From NCBI GenBank assembly GCA_023460085.1, contig JAEWRI010000022.1, positions 137,009-201,008 of the forward strand: a stretch of DNA of 64,000 nt, read 5' to 3'. Below are positions 1 to 8,505 of the stretch, piece after piece. Position numbers and translations under genes: made by a program. Positions within the stretch are counted from its first letter, which is position 1. The number at the start of each line of letters is the position of its first letter. The notes beneath the pieces are model-generated. The model worked only from the letters and a program-made list of their open reading frames with translations. It ran no database searches and was not told the origin of the DNA. The DNA comes from Bacillota bacterium. GTDB taxonomy: Bacteria; Bacillota; Clostridia; Christensenellales; SZUA-584.

Positions 1-129
1 AAAGACAAGCGCCGCAGCAGCGGCGCCCAAAGTTTTTCCATTCGCGTTTTTGACATCCTCCGCATGAATAAGCACCGGTACCCTAATCCGATATTTCGGT
101 TGTGCCGCTATGTATTGCAGAAGGTGCAT
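1..129 (-). CDS. 5' part of an unrecognised protein, cut by the window edge
   Basis: An open frame runs leftward from an ATG at 129 to the first base of the window (43 codons, no stop). It overlaps the end of the transporter gene by 47 nt in another frame, and a GGAGG stands 3-4 nt before the ATG. The peptide looks like real coding sequence: a mixed alpha/beta stretch with VPVLIHAEDV, then NANGKTLGAAAAAL. I do not recognise the family. It would be the last visible gene of the sugar operon. The start is uncertain because of the long overlap; a later GTG is possible. Confidence 0.5.
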   Translation of the reverse strand, partial: MHLLQYIAAQPKYRIRVPVLIHAEDVKNANGKTLGAAAAALVF

Positions 130-1600
130 TGCCCTCCACGTTCCAGAGTTTATCAGCTTTTTCCCCGGTCAGAAGTTCAAAATCTTTACACTCCTCTTCA
201 GAGAAGTCCTTTATACACTGTCCTTCTTTCAGGCGATGCACCCCGTTCACCACACAACTGAACCGTCTGCCGTCCAGCTTGTATCGAAGCGCAAACAGAA
301 ATGCCACACCCAGGAATACCACCGGTATGATTACAAACATCCATTTTATCGTACCTCCCACGCTGGATGTCGCCCATTCCTGCGGGTTGAATGTTGAAAT
401 ATTGCTGCGCGCCAGATTGTACGCGTTTTGGTCAAAGCCCGCAAACTTGAGCCCAAAGCCGAGCATCAGTACCGCGATTCCACTGGAAAACTTCCGTGCA
501 AATGTGGTAAAACCGCTGTAAATTCCCTCCCTGCGTTTCCCTGTTATCAACTCGTCTACATCGCAGGTATCTGACAGCATGGACCATGTAGCAAGGTTGC
601 CTGCTGCCGCTCCCATTGCCACCATTACCGCCAGCACGCAGATTACCCATACAGGCGTCACGCTGGTTACAAATATGAACCCGACGGAAGCAGCCACCCA
701 CACCGGTATTCCGATATACAGCGGATAGACCTTCCCTTTTTTCTGCGCAATCGCGTTATGGAGGAACATAAACGCCAGCTGAAATACCAGCAGCACGCCC
801 ATTATCAATTCATAACTGGCAAATCGCAGCACCACGATATCAATGTAGAACACGAATAATGCCAGCAGCAGGTCTATGGCAACCTGAACGAAAATGAATA
901 CTCCGAGGTAGATGCGATATGTTCTATTGCGAAACACGGTAAACCATTGCCTGATGGAGAATGGCTCCGGTGCCGGAAGATCCTTCTTCTCCTTCGTTCC
1001 AAGGAAAGTAAACAGCCAGCAGAGCGCAAACAGCAACCCGAACACCACCGCCATCATCAGGTATCCTTGTTTTTGCGCCGGTCCGTTGGTTTCACCGCCA
1101 AACCCTTTGATAAGCATCATCGGCACCACCGCTGCCAGTATCGCGGTGCCGGCAGAAAACGCCATACGTGCGGTGGTAAAGCTCGTGCGCTCGTTATACT
1201 CGCTGGTGATGTCCGGCAATATCGCGTTATATGGCACCATCACGATGGTAAAGGCGGTGCCGAAAAACATATACGCGAACATATAATAGAAGAACTTGCC
1301 CATCTCGCTTTGGATACCGAATGAGTACCACATCATGATAAACGAAGCAAGCACAGGCACGATGCCAATAAGAAAGTAGATGCGCCGCCTGCCGTAACGG
1401 GATCGCGTTTTATCAGACAGATTTCCTACAATTGGGTCTGTAATGGCGTCCCACAGCTTACCCACAAAAATGATGGTGGTGGCCAGCACAACAGACATGC
1501 CTTCCACGATGACGAGGAAGTTCATAAAGAGCATGCTGAATATCAGGAAAGCACCCCCGCCGTAGATGTCGCCGCAAGCGTATCCCAGCTTTTTTTTCAA
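83..1600 (-). CDS. GPH-family (MelB-like) sugar:cation symporter
   Basis: A polytopic inner-membrane protein of about 505 residues, normal for glycoside-pentoside-hexuronide symporters. The N-terminal KKLGYACGDIYGGG and the cytoplasmic loop DPIVGNLSDKTRSRYGRRR are typical GPH signatures (helix 2-3 loop), followed by about eleven hydrophobic segments and a short soluble tail rich in acidic residues. The first possible start is GTG at 1618, but TTG at 1600 begins the family-like MKKKLGYACGD and has AAAGGGG about 8 nt before it, so I prefer it. It is transcribed after the IclR gene and probably imports the substrate that the coupled enzymes upstream break down. The substrate cannot be read from sequence. 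Confidence 0.88.
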   Translation of the reverse strand: MKKKLGYACGDIYGGGAFLIFSMLFMNFLVIVEGMSVVLATTIIFVGKLWDAITDPIVGNLSDKTRSRYGRRRIYFLIGIVPVLASFIMMWYSFGIQSEMGKFFYYMFAYMFFGTAFTIVMVPYNAILPDITSEYNERTSFTTARMAFSAGTAILAAVVPMMLIKGFGGETNGPAQKQGYLMMAVVFGLLFALCWLFTFLGTKEKKDLPAPEPFSIRQWFTVFRNRTYRIYLGVFIFVQVAIDLLLALFVFYIDIVVLRFASYELIMGVLLVFQLAFMFLHNAIAQKKGKVYPLYIGIPVWVAASVGFIFVTSVTPVWVICVLAVMVAMGAAAGNLATWSMLSDTCDVDELITGKRREGIYSGFTTFARKFSSGIAVLMLGFGLKFAGFDQNAYNLARSNISTFNPQEWATSSVGGTIKWMFVIIPVVFLGVAFLFALRYKLDGRRFSCVVNGVHRLKEGQCIKDFSEEECKDFELLTGEKADKLWNVEGNAPSAIHSGTTEISD

Positions 1601-1625
1601 ACCGTACACCCCTTTCACCTGTTAT

Positions 1626-2396
1626 TTATTGCTCCGGCAGCTGCTCTCTGAAATATCCCAGCTGCTCGGACAGCTTTCGGGCGGTTTTCGCCACTTCCTT
1701 CACGAGCGACGCTACCTTCACGTCTCCCTTGACGCGGCTTTTGGGGCATGATATGCCAACGCTGTACGGCACATTCCCCGCATTATTGAACACAGGGGCT
1801 GCGATGCACATGATATCCTCGCTGACCTCACCGTCGTCAATGGCGAATCCCTGTGAGGCTACCTCTTGCAGCTCGCTGCGCAGCGCGGCAGCGTCGGTGA
1901 TGGTTTTCTTTGTAAAAGCTTTAAAGTCCAGCCTTGAAAGTATGCTCTCACGCTTATCTTCCTCGCAGAAAGCCAGCAGGCATTTGCCTACGGAGGAGCA
2001 ATGTACAGGCTCTGCGTTGCCTATCTTCGCATGGACCGCGAGGCGCGAATCAGTCATCGCCTGTTCGATGACGACGGCGCTGTCATTGCTGAGCATGCAA
2101 AGGTGTGCCGACTCTCCCGTCGCTTCTACGAGCTTCGCCATAAACGGCTTCGCAACGGACATGACATTCAGGTTCCTGACGAGCCTGTCGGACAGGCGCA
2201 GTATCCCCGGCCCCAGCTTATACTTCGCCGTCTCTTTGTCCTGCTCCACCATGTTGGTTTCAATCAGGGTTTCGAGTATGCGGTATGCCGTACTTTTGTT
2301 GACTCCCAGTTCCTCCGCGACCTCGGTGACGCCTGCGGTTCTTCGCTTTGACAGAAACACCAACGCCGCAATACCACGCTCCAGCGACTGTATCAT
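1626..2396 (-). CDS. IclR-family transcriptional regulator
   Basis: 256 residues. The N-terminal winged helix (about 1-70) contains IQSLERGIAALVFL and the recognition-helix region VTEVAEELGVNKSTAYRILETL. The C-terminal effector domain (about 80-245) carries the family pattern around HCSSVGKCLLAF and a DDGEVSEDIMCIAAPVF segment. The ATG overlaps the stop of the upstream isomerase gene by 4 nt (ATGA), so it is translationally coupled to the operon it presumably controls. The effector is likely a pathway sugar or intermediate. A candidate operator is the inverted repeat at 7847-7865 ahead of the first operon gene. Confidence 0.9.
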   Translation of the reverse strand: MIQSLERGIAALVFLSKRRTAGVTEVAEELGVNKSTAYRILETLIETNMVEQDKETAKYKLGPGILRLSDRLVRNLNVMSVAKPFMAKLVEATGESAHLCMLSNDSAVVIEQAMTDSRLAVHAKIGNAEPVHCSSVGKCLLAFCEEDKRESILSRLDFKAFTKKTITDAAALRSELQEVASQGFAIDDGEVSEDIMCIAAPVFNNAGNVPYSVGISCPKSRVKGDVKVASLVKEVAKTARKLSEQLGYFREQLPEQ

Positions 2397-3013
2397 TTCC
2401 CGGCCTCCATATAGTCCTCAAAGTACAGAAAGCCATGCTGCGACATTGCCTCCCGGAAGGGTGCGTGCGAGAGCACCGTATTCACGATATCCCGATCAAG
2501 CGAACGCACGATATCCCCAAACGGTCTGTGTGTAATCTGGGATATGCGGCGAAGCCGTTCGCGGCTCTGCGCCTGGCTCTCGCTTCGGTGCGGCGGATAC
2601 CCGCCGCCCGGCGGACTGAGAAACAGCTTCTCGAATATATACGTCAAGTTGAGATCTCCCGCCCAGCCGTAGCCCTTGTTGAGCGCCAGCGAGATGCAGT
2701 TTCCCGCATTGATTTGAGAGAAAAGAAAAGCGTCCAGCGGGCTCAGCACCAGCCCGCAGAATACCCCCGGATATTGCATCACCGAGCATAGGAAACCCTG
2801 TCCGGTGCCGCAGCCGCCTATCGCCATGTCCGCCGCGCCCGTATTCAGCATCGCAGCCGCTATCAGCCCGGTATGAATATAGGTCAGCTCAACTCCGCCT
2901 TCCGCGGCTGTCATTCCTACGTTCAGTACTGTCTGTTCACACGCCTGCAGCGCACTTACTATATCCTTGTTTTTATCGCGCGCCGATACCTCATTAACCA
3001 CCGCGATACGCAT
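2393..3013 (-). CDS. RpiB/LacA/LacB-family sugar-phosphate isomerase
   Basis: 206 residues. The N-terminus MRIAVVNEVSARDKN, the AADMAIGGCGTGQGF segment (the family's phosphate-binding GCGTGxG loop with the catalytic Cys region) and NAGNCISLALNKGYG identify the RpiB/LacAB fold. It is longer than E. coli RpiB (about 149), with a C-terminal extension typical of the subfamily acting on tetrose or other unusual sugar phosphates. It starts on the last base of the stop of the transketolase C-terminal gene (TAATG) and ends overlapping the IclR start by 4 nt. The specific substrate is not determinable; the link to a split transketolase suggests a pentose or tetrose phosphate. Confidence 0.85.
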   Translation of the reverse strand: MRIAVVNEVSARDKNKDIVSALQACEQTVLNVGMTAAEGGVELTYIHTGLIAAAMLNTGAADMAIGGCGTGQGFLCSVMQYPGVFCGLVLSPLDAFLFSQINAGNCISLALNKGYGWAGDLNLTYIFEKLFLSPPGGGYPPHRSESQAQSRERLRRISQITHRPFGDIVRSLDRDIVNTVLSHAPFREAMSQHGFLYFEDYMEAGK

Positions 3014-3975
3014 TATCCTCTCCTCCTTGAGACAGCCCTTTTTACCGCTGCACAGATGTCTGCTGCGGTAAGGCCGAATTTCTTCATCAGGTATTCCTGC
3101 GAACCCACCTCGCCGAACCTGTCTCTGACTCCAATGCGTTCCAGCGGCGCGGGACAGTATTCCCCCAGCACCTCCGCCACCGCGCTGCCCAACCCGCCGA
3201 TGATGTTATGATTCTCCGCAGTGACAACTGCGCCGCACCGCTGCGCAGCTTCCGCCACAGCCTCACGATCGATGGGTTTCACGGTATACATATCGAATAC
3301 GTCGATATCAATGCCTTCCGAAGACAGCGTTTCCGCCGCGCACAGCGCTTCGTATACCATGATACCGCACGCAAATACCGCAGCGTCATTTCCTTCCCGA
3401 AGCCGCCTGGCTTTCCCAATCTCTAGCGATTCGTCTGCTGCGTAAATTTTTCTCATCTGTTTACGCCCAAATCGCATATAGCAGTTCCCATATTTCTTTG
3501 CCATACTGTCTACCAGCGAACGCAGTGAAACGCCGTCCGCCGGTTCCAGCACCGTCATGCCGGGAATGTTGCGCATGATACCCATATCCTCCAGCGGCAT
3601 ATGCGTGCCGCCGTTAATCGCCGCGGTTACACCCGCGTCCGCCCCTACCAGCTTCACGTTGAGATCCTGATACGCGCATGACAGAAAGACCTGATCATAG
3701 GCACGCCGGGAAGCAAATACGCCAAACGCCTGCAGAAACGGCACGAAGCCCGTCGCGGAAAGACCTGCCGCCATGCCCACAGCGTGCGCCTCCATAATTC
3801 CGCAATCGACGGCGCGTCCGGGAAACCGCTTGTAAAACGGCACAGTACCCATTGATACGCTGGTATCCACATCGAGTACCATCACGCGCGCGTCTGCTTC
3901 CGCCGCCGCTATCAGCGCGTTGCAGTAATGCGCCCGCATTTCGACATCATCCAAAGCGTATGCCGACTCCCTCAT
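3013..3975 (-). CDS. Transketolase C-terminal subunit (split type)
   Basis: 320 residues, covering the pyrimidine-binding and C-terminal domains of transketolase. DCGIMEAHAVGMAAGLSATG contains the catalytic Glu region that activates ThDP; RFGRKQMRKIY and the C-terminal domain with ENHNIIGGLGSAVAEVLGE are family hallmarks. It works as a heterodimer or heterotetramer with the product of the gene just upstream. Its ATG overlaps that gene's stop by 4 nt, as expected for subunits made in equal amounts. Split transketolases occur in many Firmicutes and are often dedicated to a peripheral sugar pathway. Confidence 0.93.
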   Translation of the reverse strand: MRESAYALDDVEMRAHYCNALIAAAEADARVMVLDVDTSVSMGTVPFYKRFPGRAVDCGIMEAHAVGMAAGLSATGFVPFLQAFGVFASRRAYDQVFLSCAYQDLNVKLVGADAGVTAAINGGTHMPLEDMGIMRNIPGMTVLEPADGVSLRSLVDSMAKKYGNCYMRFGRKQMRKIYAADESLEIGKARRLREGNDAAVFACGIMVYEALCAAETLSSEGIDIDVFDMYTVKPIDREAVAEAAQRCGAVVTAENHNIIGGLGSAVAEVLGEYCPAPLERIGVRDRFGEVGSQEYLMKKFGLTAADICAAVKRAVSRRRG

Positions 3976-4802
3976 CGTCTATCCTCCGCCAGCCGCCTGT
4001 CCACTTCGGCGCAGGCTTCATCTGCCATGTCCTCCGTGATGACCATGTAGTGGTTGAACGCGGCTTTCTCCGAAAAACTGCATCCCTGCCCTTTTTCTGT
4101 ATCCAATATGACGGCCGCGGGCTTCCCGCTCCCTTTTGCTTTAACCAGTGCGTCATATATCGCACCGCAGTCCTTGCCATCGGCGCATATGGCCTCCCAG
4201 CCAAACGCGGCAAAACGCCCCGCTATTTCGGACCCGCCGCAAATGTCCCGCACATAACCGTCCAGCTGACGCTTATTGGCATCCACAATCAATACGACGT
4301 TGTCCATGCGTCGGTGGGCAGCAAACTGCACCCCCTCCCAAACCTGTCCTTCCTGAATTTCGCCGTCTCCGGTGATAATAAATACTGTGCTGGCAATGCC
4401 CTTCATGCGGTTGCCCAGCGCCGCGCCGATTCCCAGTGAAACGCCCTGCCCCAGCGATCCGGTGCTGAGATCGATGCCGGGCGTCTTCAGCCTGTCGCAG
4501 TGGCTGGGCAGAGATGTACCGCCCTCGTTCAGCGTGTTCAGCAGCGCCTTATCAAAATAGCCTTTGTACGCAAGCGCTGCGTACAGCGCCGGGCCGCAGT
4601 GTCCCTTGCTTAATACCACCCAGTCGCGTTCTTCCCAATCAGGCCTTGACGGATCCACGCGCAGCACGCCCTCGTACAGAACACCAAGCAGTTCGCAGAT
4701 GGACATGCTGCCGCCGATGTGCCCGTAGCCCGCTGTTGCCATCGCGCGGATCGTGAGCTTACGAATCTCCGCCGCGGCGTTTTTCATGCGATCGATATTC
4801 AT
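3972..4802 (-). CDS. Transketolase N-terminal subunit (split type)
   Basis: 276 residues, equivalent to the ThDP diphosphate-binding domain. YGHIGGSMSICELLGVLY, WVVLSKGHCGPALYAALA and the GDGEIQEGQVWEGVQFAAHRRMDN...DANKRQLDG stretch (GDG-to-N ThDP/Mg motif) are clear. I start at the ATG at 4802, one base after the stop of the oxidoreductase gene (TGAGATG), because the longer frame to 4871 would add 23 residues lying inside that gene and lacking transketolase character. It pairs with the next gene to transfer C2 units between sugar phosphates. Confidence 0.92.
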   Translation of the reverse strand: MNIDRMKNAAAEIRKLTIRAMATAGYGHIGGSMSICELLGVLYEGVLRVDPSRPDWEERDWVVLSKGHCGPALYAALAYKGYFDKALLNTLNEGGTSLPSHCDRLKTPGIDLSTGSLGQGVSLGIGAALGNRMKGIASTVFIITGDGEIQEGQVWEGVQFAAHRRMDNVVLIVDANKRQLDGYVRDICGGSEIAGRFAAFGWEAICADGKDCGAIYDALVKAKGSGKPAAVILDTEKGQGCSFSEKAAFNHYMVITEDMADEACAEVDRRLAEDRR

Positions 4803-4803
4803 C

Positions 4804-6006
4804 TCAGCTTCGCTTTCCGAATATGCCGAGTATGCTGCGCCGCTTTCGCGGTGCTTTGTCTTCGTAGTCATCGAGATAGATTTCCTTTTTCAGCTGTGAC
4901 GAGTCGATGGCTGCCAGCGAGAACTTGAGTACCTCGCGTCCGCGATTCCCATCCAACATCGGCTCCCGATCATTCTTGATCGCTTCGATGAAGTCCAGCG
5001 TAGAATTTTTGAATGAATCGCCCCAGTCACACGCCATGTCGCAGTACTCGTGCAGCCTGCCGTCGCGATACATGACCACCGGCGCTACCATCGGCAGCAT
5101 GGACGCCGTGCATCGCGTCACCCAGAGGACGCCTCGTGTTCCGGTCAGCTCCATACGTTCATCACATGTGTAATATTTGCTCTGCACGTACATCTCGGGC
5201 GAGTCCACGATATCCATCACGCCATACCGTTTCCCGCCTTTGTGCTTCCACATCACCATTGCCGGGCAGTCCTGATAGACGCCGGGAAGCACCGGCGAGC
5301 TGTCTATCCACGCCGAAACTTTCTCCACGTCCCCCATCATGTGCATGATGATGGAAAACTTATGGTACCCGTCATCGAAAACGAGCGGGCCGCCTCCCGC
5401 CAAAGTATCGTTCAATCTCCAAAGCCACGACGCGGGGTCCACCTCCCAACCGGTCTGCGTTAAGGCCTCTCCGGTCTGTTTTACCGCCTGCTTCGTACGC
5501 GCCTCCGCGCCCGGGCGATTCGCAGAGCATAACCCTCCGTTGTTCATCTTGTACCGGATGGATACGGGCTCGCCTATCTCCCCGGAATCCAACATCTTTT
5601 TGGCAAGCTGGTAGGGCGGATAGAACACGAAGTTCTCAAAGACCTTAAGTTTCACACCGTTGATGCGCGCCGCTTCTATCATCGCGTCGCACTCGGCGAT
5701 ATTCAGTGCCATGGGCTTTTGCACGGAAACGTGTTTTTTTGCATTGCATGCCGCAATAGTCATCTCGCAGTGCAGATGATGCGGCACCAGCAGCTCCACG
5801 GCATCCACCTCCGAATCCGCAAGCACCTCCTCGTAGCGGGAATAGACCTTTGCGATACCGTGCTCTCGCGCAAATTCTTCCGCCCGTTTCACATTTTTAT
5901 CGCAGATGCCATAAAGCCCGGCGTCCGGATGATCCTTGTAGCCCGGCACGTGCAGCGTCGCGATACGGCCACAGCCAACAATAACGAATTTCAGCTTCCC
6001 CGCCAT
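4804..6006 (-). CDS. Gfo/Idh/MocA-family NAD(P)-dependent oxidoreductase
   Basis: 400 residues. The N-terminal Rossmann domain shows VIVGCGRIATLHVPGY; the loop usually written EKP appears as SVQKPMALNIAECDAMI, keeping the Lys-Pro pair. The C-terminal alpha/beta domain holds the FDDGYHKFSIIMHMMG segment, with Asp and His at the positions used in sugar dehydrogenases. A strong AAGGAGG lies before the ATG. It sits between the ThDP enzyme and the split transketolase and probably oxidises or interconverts a sugar, polyol or cyclitol. The Gln in place of Glu in EKP is a variant seen in some members; the substrate is unknown. Confidence 0.88.
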   Translation of the reverse strand: MAGKLKFVIVGCGRIATLHVPGYKDHPDAGLYGICDKNVKRAEEFAREHGIAKVYSRYEEVLADSEVDAVELLVPHHLHCEMTIAACNAKKHVSVQKPMALNIAECDAMIEAARINGVKLKVFENFVFYPPYQLAKKMLDSGEIGEPVSIRYKMNNGGLCSANRPGAEARTKQAVKQTGEALTQTGWEVDPASWLWRLNDTLAGGGPLVFDDGYHKFSIIMHMMGDVEKVSAWIDSSPVLPGVYQDCPAMVMWKHKGGKRYGVMDIVDSPEMYVQSKYYTCDERMELTGTRGVLWVTRCTASMLPMVAPVVMYRDGRLHEYCDMACDWGDSFKNSTLDFIEAIKNDREPMLDGNRGREVLKFSLAAIDSSQLKKEIYLDDYEDKAPRKRRSILGIFGKRS

Positions 6007-6018
6007 GGCTGAACCTCC

Positions 6019-7800
6019 TTATATCGTCTCTTCGGCGCGCGCCGACTCGTAAGCGGCACGCCGCTTTGTGTCATACTCTGGTATCGGCACATCCCACCAG
6101 CCAAACGCACTGCCGCCGCTATAAGGGTAATCACGGCAAACATCCGCATGGATAAGATATGGCTTTCCGGATGACAGCGCCCGCTGCAGCGCAGCTGCGC
6201 ACTCCTCTCGCTTCGATATGCGTTCCGCCGCGATACCGAACGCCTGCGCTGCTTTCACAAAATCGGGGGAGTACGGCGCTTCACCGCGTACAAAATCGTT
6301 GCCGAACACACCTTCCTTACCCAGCACATCCATCTGAAGATCCTTGATGGCCATCCATCCCGAATTGTCCGCCAGCACCACCACAACCGGAATATTGTAT
6401 TGTGCCATAGTGGAAAGCTCCTGTATCACCATCAGGAAATCCCCGTCTCCCAGCAGCGCCACCACCGGCCGATCCGGGCAGGCCAGCTTTGCACCCAGCG
6501 CCGCCGGAAATGCCCAGCCCATTGTAGAGAAGCCGCCTGTTGTAAGGTTACAGCCGCGCTGTGCATAACAGTATTCCTGAAAGAGCTGCGCCTGCGTATT
6601 GCCTGACGAGGTGACGATTATCGTATCCTCCGGCAGATGCGTGTTGAGCTCGCCTATCAACTGCGATATGGTGACCTTTTCGGTTGCTGCAGCGCGAACA
6701 TCCGCCAGCCTTTCCGCCCAATCAGCACGGCGCTGTGCAATTTCCGCAAGGTATTCCCGGCGCTCCGATGCTTTTCCGTATGCCTCGTGCAGTCTCTCCA
6801 GCGTGTCGGTCAAATCCGCGGCAATACCTACATCCGCGGCATAATTCTTTCCGATTTCTGCAGCGTCAATATCGATATGGATCAGTTTTGTATCCGGGAA
6901 ATTGAAGCTGACACCTTTGCGGTAAGAACAGGTGGTTTCATCCGCAAAGCGCGTGCCCACTGCGAGGATGACATCTGCACAGCGGCACAGCTCAAGGCCT
7001 ATCGGCGTTCCCTTGGATCCGGTATGAAAACCGTATTGCGGGTGGGTCTCCCTCACCGTACCTTTTGCAGCCAGCGTGGTGATCACCGCCGCGCCCCACC
7101 GTTCGGCAAGCTTCTCAATTTGTTCGCCTGCCCGGGATCGCAGTGCGCCGCCCCCCGCAAGAATGACCGGACGCTTTGCCTGTTTCATCAAAGCGACTGC
7201 CTGCTCTATGGCATGCGAATCGGCACATGGGCGCGCTTCTGCCTGAGCCCCCTGCTGATACGGCTTTTCTTCGATTGCCGCACATTGCACATCCATCGGC
7301 AGCATTACAGCGCAGGGCCCGCTTCTTCCATTCTGCATCTGCCCGAACGCACGACGCAGTATGCGCGGCAGCTGCTCTGCCGATTCGGCGCGCCACGTCC
7401 GCTTCGCAAGCGGCTCCAGTGCCTGGATGATGTTGCCATCCTGATAGCGCTCCACCTCCTGCAGCACGCCCACGCCTTTCATATGCACGTGTGTATCGCC
7501 GCAGAGCAGCAGAAAAGCCGATGAGTCCACGTAGGCCGTCGCCAGACCGATGCATGTGTTGAGCGTTCCCGGTCCAATAGACGAAAAACACGCCAGCGGT
7601 TCGCCGCGCATTCGAAAATACCCGTCCGCGATGGCGGCAGCCGCCTGTTCGTGTTTCACCTGAATATATCCTATATTACCCTTTTGCTTTCGTATGGCAT
7701 CAAACAGCCCCATCACACCATGTCCCGGTATGCCAAGGATGTAAGGTACACGCTGGGAAATCAAATAATCGACGACGATCTCTCCGCCGGTGCGCTTCAT
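6019..7800 (-). CDS. Acetolactate-synthase-like thiamine-diphosphate enzyme
   Basis: 593 residues with the three-domain ThDP fold: N-terminal PYR domain (VKHEQAAAAIADGYFRM, with the cofactor-activating Glu), central Rossmann-like domain (AGGGALRSRAGEQIEKLAE), and C-terminal PP domain with GDGDFLMVIQELSTMAQYN...DNSG, the GDG-to-N motif. It is in the same superfamily as AlsS/IlvB, IolD and glyoxylate carboligase; I cannot choose among these. No FAD-specific small-subunit partner is present, which argues against branched-chain synthesis. The open frame begins at a GTG at 7806, but the ATG at 7800 has GGAGG 7 nt before it. It is the first gene of the operon, after an inverted repeat. Confidence 0.88.
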   Translation of the reverse strand: MKRTGGEIVVDYLISQRVPYILGIPGHGVMGLFDAIRKQKGNIGYIQVKHEQAAAAIADGYFRMRGEPLACFSSIGPGTLNTCIGLATAYVDSSAFLLLCGDTHVHMKGVGVLQEVERYQDGNIIQALEPLAKRTWRAESAEQLPRILRRAFGQMQNGRSGPCAVMLPMDVQCAAIEEKPYQQGAQAEARPCADSHAIEQAVALMKQAKRPVILAGGGALRSRAGEQIEKLAERWGAAVITTLAAKGTVRETHPQYGFHTGSKGTPIGLELCRCADVILAVGTRFADETTCSYRKGVSFNFPDTKLIHIDIDAAEIGKNYAADVGIAADLTDTLERLHEAYGKASERREYLAEIAQRRADWAERLADVRAAATEKVTISQLIGELNTHLPEDTIIVTSSGNTQAQLFQEYCYAQRGCNLTTGGFSTMGWAFPAALGAKLACPDRPVVALLGDGDFLMVIQELSTMAQYNIPVVVVLADNSGWMAIKDLQMDVLGKEGVFGNDFVRGEAPYSPDFVKAAQAFGIAAERISKREECAAALQRALSSGKPYLIHADVCRDYPYSGGSAFGWWDVPIPEYDTKRRAAYESARAEETI

Positions 7801-7846
7801 ATACACACCTCCGTATTTGTTTTTTTAAACTGATTGAATCCCATCG

Positions 7847-7865
7847 ATGATGATAAAATCATCAT
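7847..7865. promoter_or_regulatory. Inverted repeat, candidate operator of the sugar operon
   Basis: Perfect 8-bp arms (ATGATGAT / ATCATCAT) around AAA, about 50 nt before the ThDP enzyme start. There is no T-run, so it does not look like a terminator. It is a plausible binding site for the operon's own IclR protein, although I could not place a convincing -35/-10 pair next to it. Confidence 0.4.
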
Positions 7866-7937
7866 GATGCTTTTCCATCTGAAAGTCAATCGATATCAGA
7901 AACTTGGTTTCCTCCTCCGCAACCCCTTTTAATGCAC

Positions 7938-7964
7938 AAAAAAAGCGCCGCACAAGCGACGCTT
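7938..7964 (-). terminator. Rho-independent terminator of the GTPase/HerA cluster
   Basis: On the minus strand, 9-bp arms (7956-7964 and 7943-7951, with one G-T pair) around a 4-nt loop are followed by seven T. It lies 12 nt after the stop of the last cluster gene, separating the cluster from the sugar operon. Confidence 0.85.
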
Positions 7965-7975
7965 CCGATTCGATT

Positions 7976-8488
7976 TTACGCAGTCTGAGCCTTCATCCAC
8001 CGGAAGAAATCCGGCGAAAGCGCCTCATAATAGGGCATGAGCCCTGCCGGCACCGTTTGCGCCATCAGCAGGCTGAACTCACGGAGTTGCTTCATCTGCG
8101 CTTCGTCCAGCGTTTCCGCGAAAGCAAAGGCGCGAACCGCTTCGCAGGCTTCCTCCATGCGCTTTAAAAGCTCGCCCTGCTCCCTCGCAGATTTCGCGGA
8201 GGGCACGCTGTAATCCACCATCTGTTCGAGCGGATACTGCTTCGTGTCCATAAAGTCCCGAACGGCGCAATATTGAAACGAAAATACCCTGCCGTGCTCG
8301 GAGGAAATGCTGGCCCACGCGTAAGGACGCACTCTCTTCGTGTTGAACGTATTGGGATAAAAGAATACGCGCTCCGTACGCAATCCATTCTCCATGCACG
8401 GCACCGGCTGCGATACGGAATATCCGCCGCCTTCCAATGCGCGCACGCCCTTTGTCACTGCCGATTTGATATCCTGTAAACTTTTCAT
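7976..8488 (-). CDS. Hypothetical protein, last gene of the dynamin/HerA cluster
   Basis: 170 residues, soluble, no signal peptide or membrane segment. I start at the ATG at 8488 (GGGAG just before it); longer frames run into the peptidase gene. The middle part, with RVFFYPNTFNTKRVRPYAWASISSEHGRVFSFQY, suggests an alpha/beta domain, then a helical C-terminal half rich in Glu and Leu. I do not recognise the family. The 17-nt gap to the upstream C39 peptidase gene makes it part of the same transcript; it could be a substrate, chaperone or inhibitor of the peptidase, but that is only inferred from position. Confidence 0.75.
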   Translation of the reverse strand: MKSLQDIKSAVTKGVRALEGGGYSVSQPVPCMENGLRTERVFFYPNTFNTKRVRPYAWASISSEHGRVFSFQYCAVRDFMDTKQYPLEQMVDYSVPSAKSAREQGELLKRMEEACEAVRAFAFAETLDEAQMKQLREFSLLMAQTVPAGLMPYYEALSPDFFRWMKAQTA

Positions 8489-8505
8489 CTCATTCTCCCT
8501 TCCCG

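Noticed and set aside
9..26. GC-rich perfect hairpin that looks like a terminator
   Set aside because: It lies within the open frame of the partial gene 1-129 (an Ala-rich stretch) and has no T-run.
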